Below are positions 33,370 through 41,910 of a stretch of DNA of 64,000 bases, piece after piece; position 1 is the stretch's first letter; every line of letters begins with the position of its first letter. Under the pieces are notes generated by a model. That model was given only the letters and a program-made list of their open reading frames with translations, had not been told where the DNA came from and searched no databases. Source of the DNA: Cloacibacillus evryensis DSM 19522. Its GTDB lineage: Bacteria > Synergistota > Synergistia > Synergistales > Synergistaceae. Location: the NCBI RefSeq assembly GCF_000585335.1, contig NZ_KK073872.1, positions 723,317-787,316 of the forward strand, written 5' to 3'. The position numbers and the translations under genes were made by a program.

Positions 33370-33412
33370 TTGAAATCATACAAATATATGCTTTATCATG
33401 CATATATATGCA
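33370..33412 (+). promoter_or_regulatory. Divergent control region with palindrome
   Basis: TTGAAA (33370-33375), an 18-nt spacer and TATCAT (33394-33399) form a plus-strand promoter. TGCATATATATGCA (33399-33412) is a perfect 14-bp palindrome on its -10 edge, and ATATATGC is repeated at 33384 and 33404. It sits between the RHH gene and the next plus-strand gene, as an RHH operator would. Confidence 0.55.
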
Positions 33413-33471
33413 ATAAATATGTATTAGGTCATATATATATTTAGTAATTATATCATGAGAGGGTGATGACA

Positions 33472-33678
33472 TTGTCTGACCGTCGTGTATTACAGATTAT
33501 CGAAACAGAACTTGCCAAAGCTGTGACCTTTATCGATCTCGAAGATGAAAGAATAATGAGCGAAGAGCTCTCTGACCGCGAACTGATCGACGCCGTCGTT
33601 TCAAGAAATTGTTGGAGCCGTGCTTTGGGCACGCTCAAAAAAGTGAAAGGTGCGATAGAAAGGTTAGATCAGCCGTGA
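33472..33678 (+). CDS. Small helical hypothetical protein
   Basis: 68 residues if the TTG at 33472 is used, which is 8 nt after GAGAGGG; GTG 33463 and ATG 33466 are in frame but too close to that site. The protein is helical and acidic in the middle (FIDLEDERIMSEELSDRELI) with a lysine-rich end. No family recognised. Divergent from the RHH gene, with which it may form a small regulatory or addiction-like pair. Confidence 0.55.
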   Translation: MSDRRVLQIIETELAKAVTFIDLEDERIMSEELSDRELIDAVVSRNCWSRALGTLKKVKGAIERLDQP

Positions 33679-33805
33679 GCGCATCCGCGCTATTCGGCGA
33701 TCTGCCCTCCGCGCCGTTGTTATCGTCTGCAAAGCCGGGTACTGGCGGCGGTGTCGTTTGCTGTTATAATATCAAAATGAAATTTTAAGCATGGAGGAAG
33801 AGCTG

Positions 33806-34168
33806 ATGAAAAAATTTACAGCCGCGCTGATCATAATACTCTGCTTTGCCACCGCCTCTTTCGCCGCCTTCGGCAAGAAGGGCTTCGTTCCCGACGGCGA
33901 TCCTATCGCCTATAAGGGGCTCAAGGTGACGGAAAACGGCGTGAACATCATCTTGATGAACAAGGGCGATAAAACGGTGGTTTTTAACGCCGCGCTCGCG
34001 TTTCTCAATAACCGGCGTCAGGAGATCGGCGACGTCTATATAGAAAAGACGACGATCGAGCCCGGGGGCGAGGCGGCGTTCAAGGACCTTTTTCTCAAGG
34101 GGGACTACAAGGCCTGCCGAAAGGCCGAGTCGCTGCGCTGGACTATATACGAACTGGAAGTCAAGTAG
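33806..34168 (+). CDS. Exported hypothetical protein
   Basis: 120 residues from the ATG at 33806 (GGAGGAAGAG upstream). A signal peptide covers 1-22 (KKFTAALIIILCFATASFA). The mature part is a small beta-rich domain (VTENGVNIILMNKGDKTVVF, PGGEAAFKDLFLKGDY), similar in character to FxLYD/DUF4352-type periplasmic domains, though I cannot assign a family. A TATAAT box lies at 33765-33770. It is a single gene with its own terminator. Confidence 0.72.
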   Translation: MKKFTAALIIILCFATASFAAFGKKGFVPDGDPIAYKGLKVTENGVNIILMNKGDKTVVFNAALAFLNNRRQEIGDVYIEKTTIEPGGEAAFKDLFLKGDYKACRKAESLRWTIYELEVK

Positions 34169-34176
34169 TTTTCCCG

Positions 34177-34207
34177 CCCCGCGCGGACGCTTCCGCGCGG
34201 GGTTTTT
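34177..34207 (+). terminator. Terminator after the exported protein
   Basis: CCCCGCGCGGA (34177-34187) pairs with TCCGCGCGGGG (34192-34202), followed by TTTTT. Confidence 0.9.
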
Positions 34208-34246
34208 GTATTCTTACGGTGTCTCGGAATTTTTTTCTTAAAATTC

Positions 34247-35649
34247 TGTCAATAGCCAGAGAAAAAGTCACCCCAAATGGTCAAAGAAAATGTCACTATT
34301 CCTTTGAATTATGGTATCATCCTTGGTAGCCACATTTGTAGATCTGCCCCGCCAGGGGTGGTCTGAAGCAGGTTTGTGTGGTGACACAACACCTGCTTTT
34401 TTCTTTGAATCACTATGGGTCGCTTTTTTCGGCATCTCCACCTGTTTCATCAATATAGCCCTGTCGTTACGCATGATGTATATCTCTCCTTTAACGGTCT
34501 GTCTAACTTCAACGGTGCTTCCTGGAGTCATGTATATACTGCCGTCAACCGGAATATATATCCGACTGTTGTAAGATATAGTGTTTCCGCCGCCTATCTT
34601 TCTTTCACAGCGCAGAACAAAGACCAGATCCAGATCAATTCTCTTGTCGAATTTGAGATACACAGAGTTTTCTACTTTTGGTTCAACGGAAAATCTGGCG
34701 TTGTAATCATCCAGAAAGAGTGGGAGGAAGCTATTAGCCTCTTCAATATTCCTGATTCCATTGAGCCTGAGTTCCGCCGCAAGCCTGTCCTGAAAAGTAT
34801 TCCACAGCCGTTCTATACGTCCTTTAGCCTGGGGCGTATTGGCAAATATCTGCTTTATGCCTAAATCATTCAGTGCATGGCCAAAATTCGACAGGTGAAT
34901 TGATACGCCTTTCAATTCGTCTTCGAGGGTCAGCTCCTTAGGAGACTTGAATATCGTGTGCCTGTCGCTGTAAATATAAAGGGGCAGTCCATAATCCCTT
35001 ATACCCATCTTTATAGCCTCCGCATATCCGACAAAACATTCACTCTCTATGAAGAATGCACCGGTAACAATACCTGCGGCATCGTCCATAAAAGCATGCA
35101 GGGTTGCACTATCTCCATCTTTGCCAAACCACTTATGGCTGCTCGCGTCTGTCTGCCATAACATGCCGGATGATTCCTTCCTTTGCCTCGGACGATGTGC
35201 TTTGGGCTTTTTATTTACCGACCTCTTACTCCTTATTCCCTCCAACTTCAGAATACGAGACACCGACGACCGGCTGATACTGATACATTCCCTTTCATTA
35301 AGATGTTCGGTAAAATGAGAGATATTAAAGTCATAATACCTTTCCTTAAAAAGACTCACTACCTCCCCTCTGACCTCATCGGTAATCGCATGGACGGGAT
35401 TCCTACCACGATTACCGTGAACCAACCCTTGTGCTCCTTCCTGTAAAAACTTCTTCTTGATTCTGATAAACTGCCTGACGCAAACACCGAGCAGCTCCGA
35501 CGCATCTTTGTTAGTCAATCCTCCTGATAATGCGATACTCAACACCTCAACGCGCCTTACTTCCTTCTTCGTCATTGTCACTAGCTCCTGGCTCATAGTG
35601 ACATTTTCTCAGATCTGTTATGGAGTGACTTTATCTCTGAGCAATAACA
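34247..35649 (-). mobile_element. Intact insertion sequence, IS1202-type (ISNCY group)
   Basis: 1403 bp. The ends are imperfect inverted repeats that begin TGTCAATAGCCAGAG on the left and, on the other strand, TGTTATTGCTCAGAG on the right; similarity continues for about 50 bp (AAAGTCAC.CC, AATGTCACTAT). Both sides are flanked by the 16-bp duplication TTTTTTCTTAAAATTC (34231-34246 and 35650-35665). Long target duplications and TGT ends are known for the IS1202 family. One transposase gene fills the element. Confidence 0.92.
34268..35575 (-). CDS. tnp: DDE transposase of the IS1202-type element
   Basis: 435 residues starting at MTKKEVRR, with AGGAG 9-10 nt before this ATG; an in-frame ATG 21 nt earlier lacks a ribosome site. 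An N-terminal HTH region (LSGGLTNKDASELLGVCVRQ) is followed by an rve-type catalytic core with the first Asp in WQTDAS, the second in YSDRH and the Glu in GRIERLWNTF. No stop or frameshift, so it may be active. The stop lies about 20 bp from the left IS end. Confidence 0.92.
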   Translation of the reverse strand: MTKKEVRRVEVLSIALSGGLTNKDASELLGVCVRQFIRIKKKFLQEGAQGLVHGNRGRNPVHAITDEVRGEVVSLFKERYYDFNISHFTEHLNERECISISRSSVSRILKLEGIRSKRSVNKKPKAHRPRQRKESSGMLWQTDASSHKWFGKDGDSATLHAFMDDAAGIVTGAFFIESECFVGYAEAIKMGIRDYGLPLYIYSDRHTIFKSPKELTLEDELKGVSIHLSNFGHALNDLGIKQIFANTPQAKGRIERLWNTFQDRLAAELRLNGIRNIEEANSFLPLFLDDYNARFSVEPKVENSVYLKFDKRIDLDLVFVLRCERKIGGGNTISYNSRIYIPVDGSIYMTPGSTVEVRQTVKGEIYIMRNDRAILMKQVEMPKKATHSDSKKKAGVVSPHKPASDHPWRGRSTNVATKDDTIIQRNSDIFFDHLG

Positions 35650-35665
35650 TTTTTTCTTAAAATTC

Positions 35666-35694
35666 TTGACAAATAAAATGTTTGGGTGTAGTCT
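35666..35694 (+). promoter_or_regulatory. Promoter of the kdsB-kdnB-kdnA operon
   Basis: TTGACA (35666-35671), a 17-nt spacer and TAGTCT (35689-35694). The IS target duplication ends at the base just before TTGACA, so the insertion replaced the natural sequence upstream of the -35 but left the core promoter whole. Confidence 0.7.
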
Positions 35695-35780
35695 TTGCCT
35701 CTAACCAAAATTTGGCAGCCGAGAAAGCCGTTAAAGACGGCCATACACTGCATAGGCTGCCTGCGAAGGAGGTTAGAGGG

Positions 35781-36503
35781 ATGAAGACCCTTGCAGTGAT
35801 TCCAGCCAGATATTCCAGTACCAGGCTTCCCGGCAAGCCGATGATTGAGATTGCCGGCGTTCCTCTTGTTATCCGCGTACTTGATAATGTTTCTGCCTGC
35901 GCCTCTGTGGACAGAGTCATCGTAGCCACCGACGACGAACGCATCGCCGAGCTTGTTTCGCGCCATGGCGGAGAGGCGGTAATGACGCCGCCGGAGCTCC
36001 CGAGCGGCGGAGACCGCGTCGCCTATGTCTCGCGCATTGTTCCCTCGGATTATGTACTCAACGTTCAGGTGGACGACCCGCTCGTGGGCGCGGATATGAT
36101 AGATCCGCTTGTCGCCGCGCTTGACGGCGATTCTTCCGTGATGCTCGCGCTGCTGACGAAGCGGATCGACGATATGGATGAAGTTCGCGCCAACAACATT
36201 GTGAAGGCCGTCTTTGACGGCGATGGGCGCGCGCTTTACTTCAGCCGTTCGCCGATACCCTATCCGCGCAGCGAGGGCGGCGTTTGGTATAAGCACATCG
36301 GGCCATACGGATGGCGGCGCGATTTTCTTCTTGAATTCGCGGCTTCGGAGCAGACTCCGCTTGAAAAGACGGAGAGTCTTGAGATGCTCCGCGTTATTGA
36401 GCTCGGTCATACGATAAAGTGTGTGACGGCAGCCCGCGACACGATCGAAATAGACACCCCGGAAGACCTGCTGAAGATAGAAAAATATTTTTCCGGCCTG
36501 TGA
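35781..36503 (+). CDS. kdsB: CMP-Kdo synthetase family enzyme (Kdo or 8-amino-Kdo cytidylyltransferase)
   Basis: 240 residues from the ATG at 35781; AGGAGG at about 35767 supports it over the longer frame. N-terminal VIPARYSSTRLPGKP (nucleotide binding), VATDDERIAE, NVQVDDPLVGADMI and YFSRSPIPYPR are KdsB signatures, though NVQVDDPLV replaces the usual NVQGDEP. It activates Kdo with CTP for lipid A core synthesis. With kdnB and kdnA downstream, the natural substrate may be 8-amino-3,8-dideoxy-Kdo, as in Shewanella. Confidence 0.9.
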   Translation: MKTLAVIPARYSSTRLPGKPMIEIAGVPLVIRVLDNVSACASVDRVIVATDDERIAELVSRHGGEAVMTPPELPSGGDRVAYVSRIVPSDYVLNVQVDDPLVGADMIDPLVAALDGDSSVMLALLTKRIDDMDEVRANNIVKAVFDGDGRALYFSRSPIPYPRSEGGVWYKHIGPYGWRRDFLLEFAASEQTPLEKTESLEMLRVIELGHTIKCVTAARDTIEIDTPEDLLKIEKYFSGL

Positions 36504-36604
36504 TCCGTGCTATGACGCGGCGGATGTGCGGGGAAGTAAGGGGTAAGTGCCCTTTTTCGGATAATGGCCTATTGGTTTTGTAATATAAAGGGAGAAATAT
36601 CAAG

Positions 36605-37723
36605 ATGACGAACATACCGACAGATATAAAGAGCTTTACGGAATTAAAACCCTGGTGGCGCACGCCGGTGCCGACGGAGATCGTGCTCTCCGGCCGCGGC
36701 GTGGACGAATTATTGTCAAAATTGAAAGAGCGGGGCAGAAAGCCCTTCTTCGTCGTGGACGGCGCGCTGAAGGAACAGCCGCGCTTTGCCGCGATATTTG
36801 CGCAGAGAGACCTTTTCGTATTTGACGCGACATCTTCCGAGCCGCGCACCGGCGATGTCGATTCGCTGCGGGCGAGGATAAAGGCGATGGATCGTGAACC
36901 GGATACTCTGGTCGGCGTCGGCGGCGGCGCGACGATGGACCTTTCAAAGGCGGTCGCCATCTGTCTCGCGAACGACGAGCCGGCGCAGCATTATCAGGGT
37001 TACGGCCTTGCGATGAACAAGGGGGCCGATATATGGGTGCTTCCCGCGCTCAACGGCACAGGGGCGGAGATCACGCCGATCGCGGTGCTGCGCGGGCCGG
37101 AGAAGAAGCTCGGCATCAACAACCCCTACACGGAATCGGCGGTCGCGGTGATAGATCCGCAGCTCTCGGCGGACGCGCCGCATTTTAATCGCTTTTTCAC
37201 GATGATGGACTGTTATTTCCATCATTATGAGATAATGATGAGCAAGACGAGCGCGCCGGAGGCTATCGAGGACGCGAAGGACGGCCTCGCGCTTTCGCGT
37301 GAGGTGCTCTCGCACGACCTCTCTGGGTACAGCCTTGATCTCGCGATAAAGTCGGCGATGGCTTCGGTGCTTGGCGGCAGCAGTACTATCGGCGGGCGCG
37401 TCGGCGCGGCGCACGCGATATCATACGGGCTCAGCAACAGCGCGCCGCATCTGCCGCACAGCGTGGCCGTGGCGATATCGATGAGCGTCCTTGAGGATGT
37501 CTACCCCGAGGGATACGGCGATACCCGCCGTTTTCTGGAGATAAACGGCCTCGCGATGCCGAAGGCCGCGGATTACGGCATCGGCGAAAAGGACGCTGCT
37601 AAGATGACGAAAACGGCGCTCGGCATGGAAAAGCTGTGGCACAGCTGTTTTGGAGATGGCTGGAAGGGTATCGCGACAGAGGAATATATAGAAAAAATCT
37701 ACGCAAGGATAATAGGGGAGTGA
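36605..37723 (+). CDS. kdnB: 3-deoxy-manno-octulosonate 8-oxidase (iron-containing ADH family)
   Basis: 372 residues, iron-dependent alcohol dehydrogenase fold: NAD-binding VGVGGGATMDLSKAVAI (about 100-116), PALNGTGAEITPIAVL, and metal-site histidines in the HAISYGLSNSAPHLPHSVAV region. The family member encoded next to a KdnA-type aminotransferase oxidises C8 of Kdo to the aldehyde. It has an AAGGGAG ribosome site and lies about 100 nt after kdsB, 6 nt before kdnA. Confidence 0.85.
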   Translation: MTNIPTDIKSFTELKPWWRTPVPTEIVLSGRGVDELLSKLKERGRKPFFVVDGALKEQPRFAAIFAQRDLFVFDATSSEPRTGDVDSLRARIKAMDREPDTLVGVGGGATMDLSKAVAICLANDEPAQHYQGYGLAMNKGADIWVLPALNGTGAEITPIAVLRGPEKKLGINNPYTESAVAVIDPQLSADAPHFNRFFTMMDCYFHHYEIMMSKTSAPEAIEDAKDGLALSREVLSHDLSGYSLDLAIKSAMASVLGGSSTIGGRVGAAHAISYGLSNSAPHLPHSVAVAISMSVLEDVYPEGYGDTRRFLEINGLAMPKAADYGIGEKDAAKMTKTALGMEKLWHSCFGDGWKGIATEEYIEKIYARIIGE

Positions 37724-37729
37724 CGAAAA

Positions 37730-38908
37730 ATGGCAGGCGCGGAAATTTTTAACAGCGACGAGATACGGGCGGTCGCGGATGTCATCGAGCGTAAAATGAT
37801 ACACCGTTACGGTTCGCACGATTCGCGCGGTGGTATTTACAGGGCGGAAGACTTTGAGGAAAAGGCAAAACGGCTGACCGGATCGAAGTACGCGCTTGCG
37901 CTCTCCAGCGGAACGGCGGCGCTGATCACGGCGCTCAAAGGTATTTGTATAAAGCCGGGAGACGAGGTCATAACTTCGCCCTTTACCTTCATCGCGACGG
38001 TAGAGGCGATCGTCGCCTGCGACGCCGTGCCGGTCTTCGGCGAGCTTGACGAGACGCTGAGCCTGGACGCGGCCTCGGCGGAAAAGCTCGTCACGCCGCG
38101 CACGAAGGCGATAATGCCGGTGCATATGTTCGGCGTCGCCGCCGATATGGACAAATTCGCCGCGCTTGGCGAAAAATACGGGATCCCCATCGTAGAGGAT
38201 GCCTGCGAGGTCGTCGGCGGCACCTACAGGGGGCGCGCGCTCGGCAGCCTCGGCACCTGCGGCACCTGGAGCTTTGACCCGAATAAGACGCTGACCGTGG
38301 GCGAGGGCGGCATGGTCTTCACCGACGATCACGATATCTGGTACCGAATGGACTGTTATCACGACCACGGCCATATCCACAGCAAGGAACACGACCGCGG
38401 CGCGGAGGGAAAATTCGGCCTTGGCGTTAACTATCGTATAAGCGAGGTGCAGGGGGCGCTCGGCGTGGTCGCTCTGGAGAAGATGCCGCAGGCGCTCGCG
38501 GCCCTGCGCGCGGCCAAGAAAAAGATCATTGACGCCGGGATCGCCGCGGGGCTGACTCCGCGGCCGATGCACGACGCGGAGGGCGACACCGCTACGCATG
38601 TGATTTTCATGCTGCCCACGGCGGAAGCGGCGAAGAGATTCCAGGCCGCCGCGAAAGAGGCCGGCGCTGGCTGCGCGATAATCGCCGACAATACATGGCA
38701 TTACGCGAAGCACTGGAAGGCTCTCGAGGAGATGGGCGGCAGGGAATATTTCGGCAGCCGGACCCCATCATACGCGCCTGAGACGATGGCACAGCCGGAG
38801 TCGCTTCTCTCGCGCGCCGTTATGTTCGGCCTCAACATCAGGATGAGCGACGAAGCGGTGGAACGGATCGAGCGGGCTGTAAGGGCGGCCGCGAAAGCCG
38901 CGCTTTAA
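37730..38908 (+). CDS. kdnA: 8-amino-3,8-dideoxy-Kdo transaminase (DegT/DnrJ/EryC1 family)
   Basis: 392 residues. Sugar aminotransferase fold with PLP lysine K186 in FDPNKTL, ALSSGTAALITALKG for phosphate binding, TSPFTFIATVEAI, EDACEVVGGTY and the late VNYRISEVQGALG. It transfers an amino group, probably from glutamate, to the C8 aldehyde made by KdnB, giving Kdo8N for the inner LPS core. The order kdsB-kdnB-kdnA on one transcript is strong support. AGGGGAG precedes the ATG. Confidence 0.87.
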   Translation: MAGAEIFNSDEIRAVADVIERKMIHRYGSHDSRGGIYRAEDFEEKAKRLTGSKYALALSSGTAALITALKGICIKPGDEVITSPFTFIATVEAIVACDAVPVFGELDETLSLDAASAEKLVTPRTKAIMPVHMFGVAADMDKFAALGEKYGIPIVEDACEVVGGTYRGRALGSLGTCGTWSFDPNKTLTVGEGGMVFTDDHDIWYRMDCYHDHGHIHSKEHDRGAEGKFGLGVNYRISEVQGALGVVALEKMPQALAALRAAKKKIIDAGIAAGLTPRPMHDAEGDTATHVIFMLPTAEAAKRFQAAAKEAGAGCAIIADNTWHYAKHWKALEEMGGREYFGSRTPSYAPETMAQPESLLSRAVMFGLNIRMSDEAVERIERAVRAAAKAAL

Positions 38909-38978
38909 GAGGCGGATAAGCGGGCGCGAGATAAAAATCCCCCTCATTTTATAATTAACAGGCTGCCTGTTTTGTTTG

Positions 38979-39004
38979 ACGCCGGACGATCGTCCGGCGT
39001 TTTT
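38979..39004 (+). terminator. Terminator of the kdsB-kdnBA operon
   Basis: ACGCCGGACGA (38979-38989) and TCGTCCGGCGT (38990-39000) form a continuous palindrome that folds with a small loop, followed by TTTT. Confidence 0.85.
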
Positions 39005-39116
39005 ACGTGTAGTTGGCTTTTCTATTATCGTCGGCGCTGTAAAAAAACATCCCAGTGGTATAAAATGAGGGCGTATACAAATTTTGTCTTTGAAAAAACA
39101 GAAAAGAGGTGTCGTG

Positions 39117-40340
39117 GTGAATAAAGAGCTTCTGGCAAAGATCGAATCACTTGAGACGCGGATGGTGGAGACTCTCGGAGAGATGGTCTCATATCCGGCG
39201 ATCAGCCCGCTGGACGGCGGAGAGGGAGAGTTTCACAAGGCGCAGTACCTTCTGAAAAAGATAAAAGAGCTTGGCTTTGAGGATGTGAAGGTCTATGCCT
39301 CGACCGATCCGGAGGCTGCCGGCGGCGAGCGTCCGAATATCGTCATCCGCTTTCCCGGTAAGACCAAACGCCGCCTCTGGATAGTGGCGCACACCGACGT
39401 CGTCCCCGAGGGAGAGCGCTCCCTGTGGGAGACGGACCCCTTCACGGCTGTAGTCAAGGACGGGCGTATCTATGGACGCGGCGTAAACGACAACGGCCAG
39501 GAGGTCGTCGCCTCGCTCTATGCCCTTTACGCGGTCAAGGAGCTTGATCTTACGCCGGAATATGAGGTCTGCCTCGCCTTCGTCGCCGACGAAGAGGTGG
39601 GCAGCACGCACGGGATAAAGTATCTTATCAAGAAGGGGCTTTTTGATAAAGACGACCTGGTCGTCGTCCCCGACATGGGAACGGAAGAGGCCGACTTTGT
39701 GGAGATCGCCGAGAAGAGCATCTGCTGGATGGAATTCACGGTGGAGGGAAAACAGGTGCACGCGAGCCTGCCGAACCTGGGGATCAACGCCTGCCGCGCG
39801 GCGAACGGATTCTCCGTCTCGCTGGACGAGGCGCTGCACGCGGCTTTCCCGGAGACCGACGAACTTTTTGACCCCGCGGGATCGACCTTTGAGCCGACAA
39901 GACGCCGCGCGAATGTGGCGAATATCAACACCGTGCCAGGAGTGGAGTCCCTCTGCTTCGACTGCCGCGTGCTGCCGACTGCGCCGCTTGAAGATGTCAG
40001 GAAGGTCGTTGAGGCGGAGATCAAAAAAGCGCAGGAGAAGTACGGCGTCAAGATAACTTACCGCTTCCCGCAGTATGAAGAGGCACCGGAGCCGACGAGG
40101 GCTGACGCTCCCGTCGTTACGGAACTGCTCGCCGCGGTGAAGGAGGTATTCCCGAAGGTCACGCCAAAGGTAGGCGGCGTCGGAGGCGGCACCTGCGGCG
40201 CCTACTTTAGAAGGGAGGGCATACCCGCCGTCGTCTGGGGGCAGGAGTCGGACTGCGCCCACATGCCAAACGAATACACGAAGATCGAACATCTGCTTAA
40301 CGAAGCCAAGGTATTCGCGCTGATGATGCTCGGCCGGTAA
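39117..40340 (+). CDS. M20 family metallopeptidase (ArgE/DapE-like)
   Basis: 407 residues from the GTG at 39117, 5 nt after AGAGGTG; no ATG fits. Zinc site pattern: AHTDVVPEG (His and Asp), GRGVNDNGQEV (bridging Asp), ADEEVGSTHG (catalytic Glu pair), PDMGTEE and the C-terminal CAHMPNEY His. A lid dimerisation domain lies in the middle. It belongs with M20 di/aminopeptidases that trim short peptides or deacylate amino acids; the exact substrate is unclear. Stands alone. Confidence 0.88.
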   Translation: MNKELLAKIESLETRMVETLGEMVSYPAISPLDGGEGEFHKAQYLLKKIKELGFEDVKVYASTDPEAAGGERPNIVIRFPGKTKRRLWIVAHTDVVPEGERSLWETDPFTAVVKDGRIYGRGVNDNGQEVVASLYALYAVKELDLTPEYEVCLAFVADEEVGSTHGIKYLIKKGLFDKDDLVVVPDMGTEEADFVEIAEKSICWMEFTVEGKQVHASLPNLGINACRAANGFSVSLDEALHAAFPETDELFDPAGSTFEPTRRRANVANINTVPGVESLCFDCRVLPTAPLEDVRKVVEAEIKKAQEKYGVKITYRFPQYEEAPEPTRADAPVVTELLAAVKEVFPKVTPKVGGVGGGTCGAYFRREGIPAVVWGQESDCAHMPNEYTKIEHLLNEAKVFALMMLGR

Positions 40341-40358
40341 CGCGGCTTTAAGATAGAG

Positions 40359-40392
40359 GAGGGGCCGCCTCGGCAGGCGGCCCCTCTGTTTT
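40359..40392. terminator. Bidirectional terminator between M20 and NlpC/P60 genes
   Basis: GAGGGGCCGCC (40359-40369) pairs with GGCGGCCCCTC (40376-40386), followed by TGTTTTT. The convergent NlpC/P60 gene ends directly after it. Confidence 0.88.
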
Positions 40393-41735
40393 TATCTTAT
40401 GATGTTGATGTTGGCGATATTATCGATGATCGTCGTGCCGTTTCTCCGCGTCATCTCCATGTCGGTGACGGCGACGCAGTTCAGCGTTTTCACGCCTTCG
40501 ACCCCTTTTTTGCCCGACGGGCCAAGCGCGTAGGCGGAATGGATTATATAGGGCCGGCCCCTTATGGTGCCGAGATAGAGCATTATATGCCCGGGCATCT
40601 GCACCAGCGTCCCCGCCGGCGCGCCGGCAAGGAGCTTTGCCTTTTCCGCCGCCGTCAGCTTTGAGACGTCGATGTTTCCCGCGGGGGCCTTCGCCTGCGG
40701 CAGCGAGTTGCGCGGCAGTTCGATGCCGAAGGTCAGGTAAATGTCGCGGGTGAAGGCGCTGCAGTCGCGCGAGCCGTACATGCCGCCCCAGCCGTAACGT
40801 TCGCCGAGCATCTTGAAGGCCTGCTTCAGCACATTTGCCTGCGTATAGGGCAGGCAGCCGCGCGAAAGGTCGGCGCCGCGCGGCAGGAGGTCCGTTACGA
40901 CGCGCAGCGAGCCGTCGGCGCCGCGTTCCGGCACCAGCACTCCGTGTCCGAATATTGCGGAGACGCCGCCGATAGATTCTTCTTCATCGGCGGCCGGGAG
41001 CCTGGTCCCCATGAAAAACTCGCGGCGTCCGGCATCCGGCGCGGAGGTCCTTACGTCCGACGTCACCCTGCTCCCCGTGACCATGTAGAAATCGTGCGCG
41101 GCCAGCTCTTTCAGCGTTTTCCTGTCGGTCAGCGCGACGTTCTCTTTCTTTATCCAACCCGCGCAGTACGGGCTCTCGACAAAATAGTATTTGTCGTCCG
41201 CCGATTCGTGCAGCACCGCCAGCGGCTCCCATATCTTGACCGCGCTTTCGACGTTCATGTCGAATAATACGTCGTCGGCCTCGCTGTAGAGCGGCTCTTC
41301 GCAGGGCAGTGTCTTTACGAGGCAATTATTTACGACGGCGCCGAAGCGGACGAGCGTCGTTTCATCTGCCGCGCCCGGATTTGCGTTGGATTCGACGCGC
41401 CGCCAAAACTCGCCGTCCGCCTCCGCCGCTCCGACGTATCTCTTGTTGTCCGGGCGCGCGGCGTAACTCTTTATCTTGCGCGCGAATTCTTCGCGGGAGA
41501 GAAAGTCCGGATAATCCAGGATGTCGGTGCAGAACGTGCCGGGAGCCTCCCTTATTTTAGAGGTGAGGGCCTGAACCTCCGCCGGCGCAAGTATCGTTTC
41601 GTGCGCCGTCTTAGTCCCATTTACCCAAAATTCCGCGTTCATCATCTCTTTCGTCGTGCCGCAAATGTTTTCCGACGCGAATGAGGCTCCGGTTAAGCAG
41701 AGCAGGATCGTGGCTGCCATGATAAATCTTCTCAT
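40392..41735 (-). CDS. Secreted NlpC/P60 peptidase with SH3-type domains
   Basis: 447 residues. Signal peptide 1-20 (RRFIMAATILLCLTGASFA), an N-terminal lipoprotein-like region (about 25-115), SH3b domains (about 125-310, with SPYCAGWIKKENVALTDRKT), then a C40 cysteine peptidase domain: catalytic Cys in MYGSRDCSAFTRDI, His in MPGHIMLYLG, and a third polar residue near YIIHSAY. It should cleave gamma-D-Glu-diamino acid bonds in peptidoglycan or imported muropeptides. GGAGG lies 13 nt before the ATG, a long spacing. Confidence 0.87.
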   Translation of the reverse strand: MRRFIMAATILLCLTGASFASENICGTTKEMMNAEFWVNGTKTAHETILAPAEVQALTSKIREAPGTFCTDILDYPDFLSREEFARKIKSYAARPDNKRYVGAAEADGEFWRRVESNANPGAADETTLVRFGAVVNNCLVKTLPCEEPLYSEADDVLFDMNVESAVKIWEPLAVLHESADDKYYFVESPYCAGWIKKENVALTDRKTLKELAAHDFYMVTGSRVTSDVRTSAPDAGRREFFMGTRLPAADEEESIGGVSAIFGHGVLVPERGADGSLRVVTDLLPRGADLSRGCLPYTQANVLKQAFKMLGERYGWGGMYGSRDCSAFTRDIYLTFGIELPRNSLPQAKAPAGNIDVSKLTAAEKAKLLAGAPAGTLVQMPGHIMLYLGTIRGRPYIIHSAYALGPSGKKGVEGVKTLNCVAVTDMEMTRRNGTTIIDNIANINIIR

Positions 41736-41910
41736 CTTAAAAACTCATCCTCCTTTATTTAAGTATAACACGGAGGGAAAAGGGCGGGGCCGTATGTAAA
41801 TCGATGGCAAAGGCAGTATAATAGAATGGGTAAGCGGTCAGAAACGGCGGCGTGAAAAAATAGTTTTTACGGCGTCCCGTTCCGCCGCGGCGGCGAAAGG
41901 AGCTGGAGCC

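Noticed and set aside
37421-38713. 430-codon antisense frame in kdnA
   Set aside because: No domain, Arg/His-rich, fully covered by a gene with clear aminotransferase motifs.
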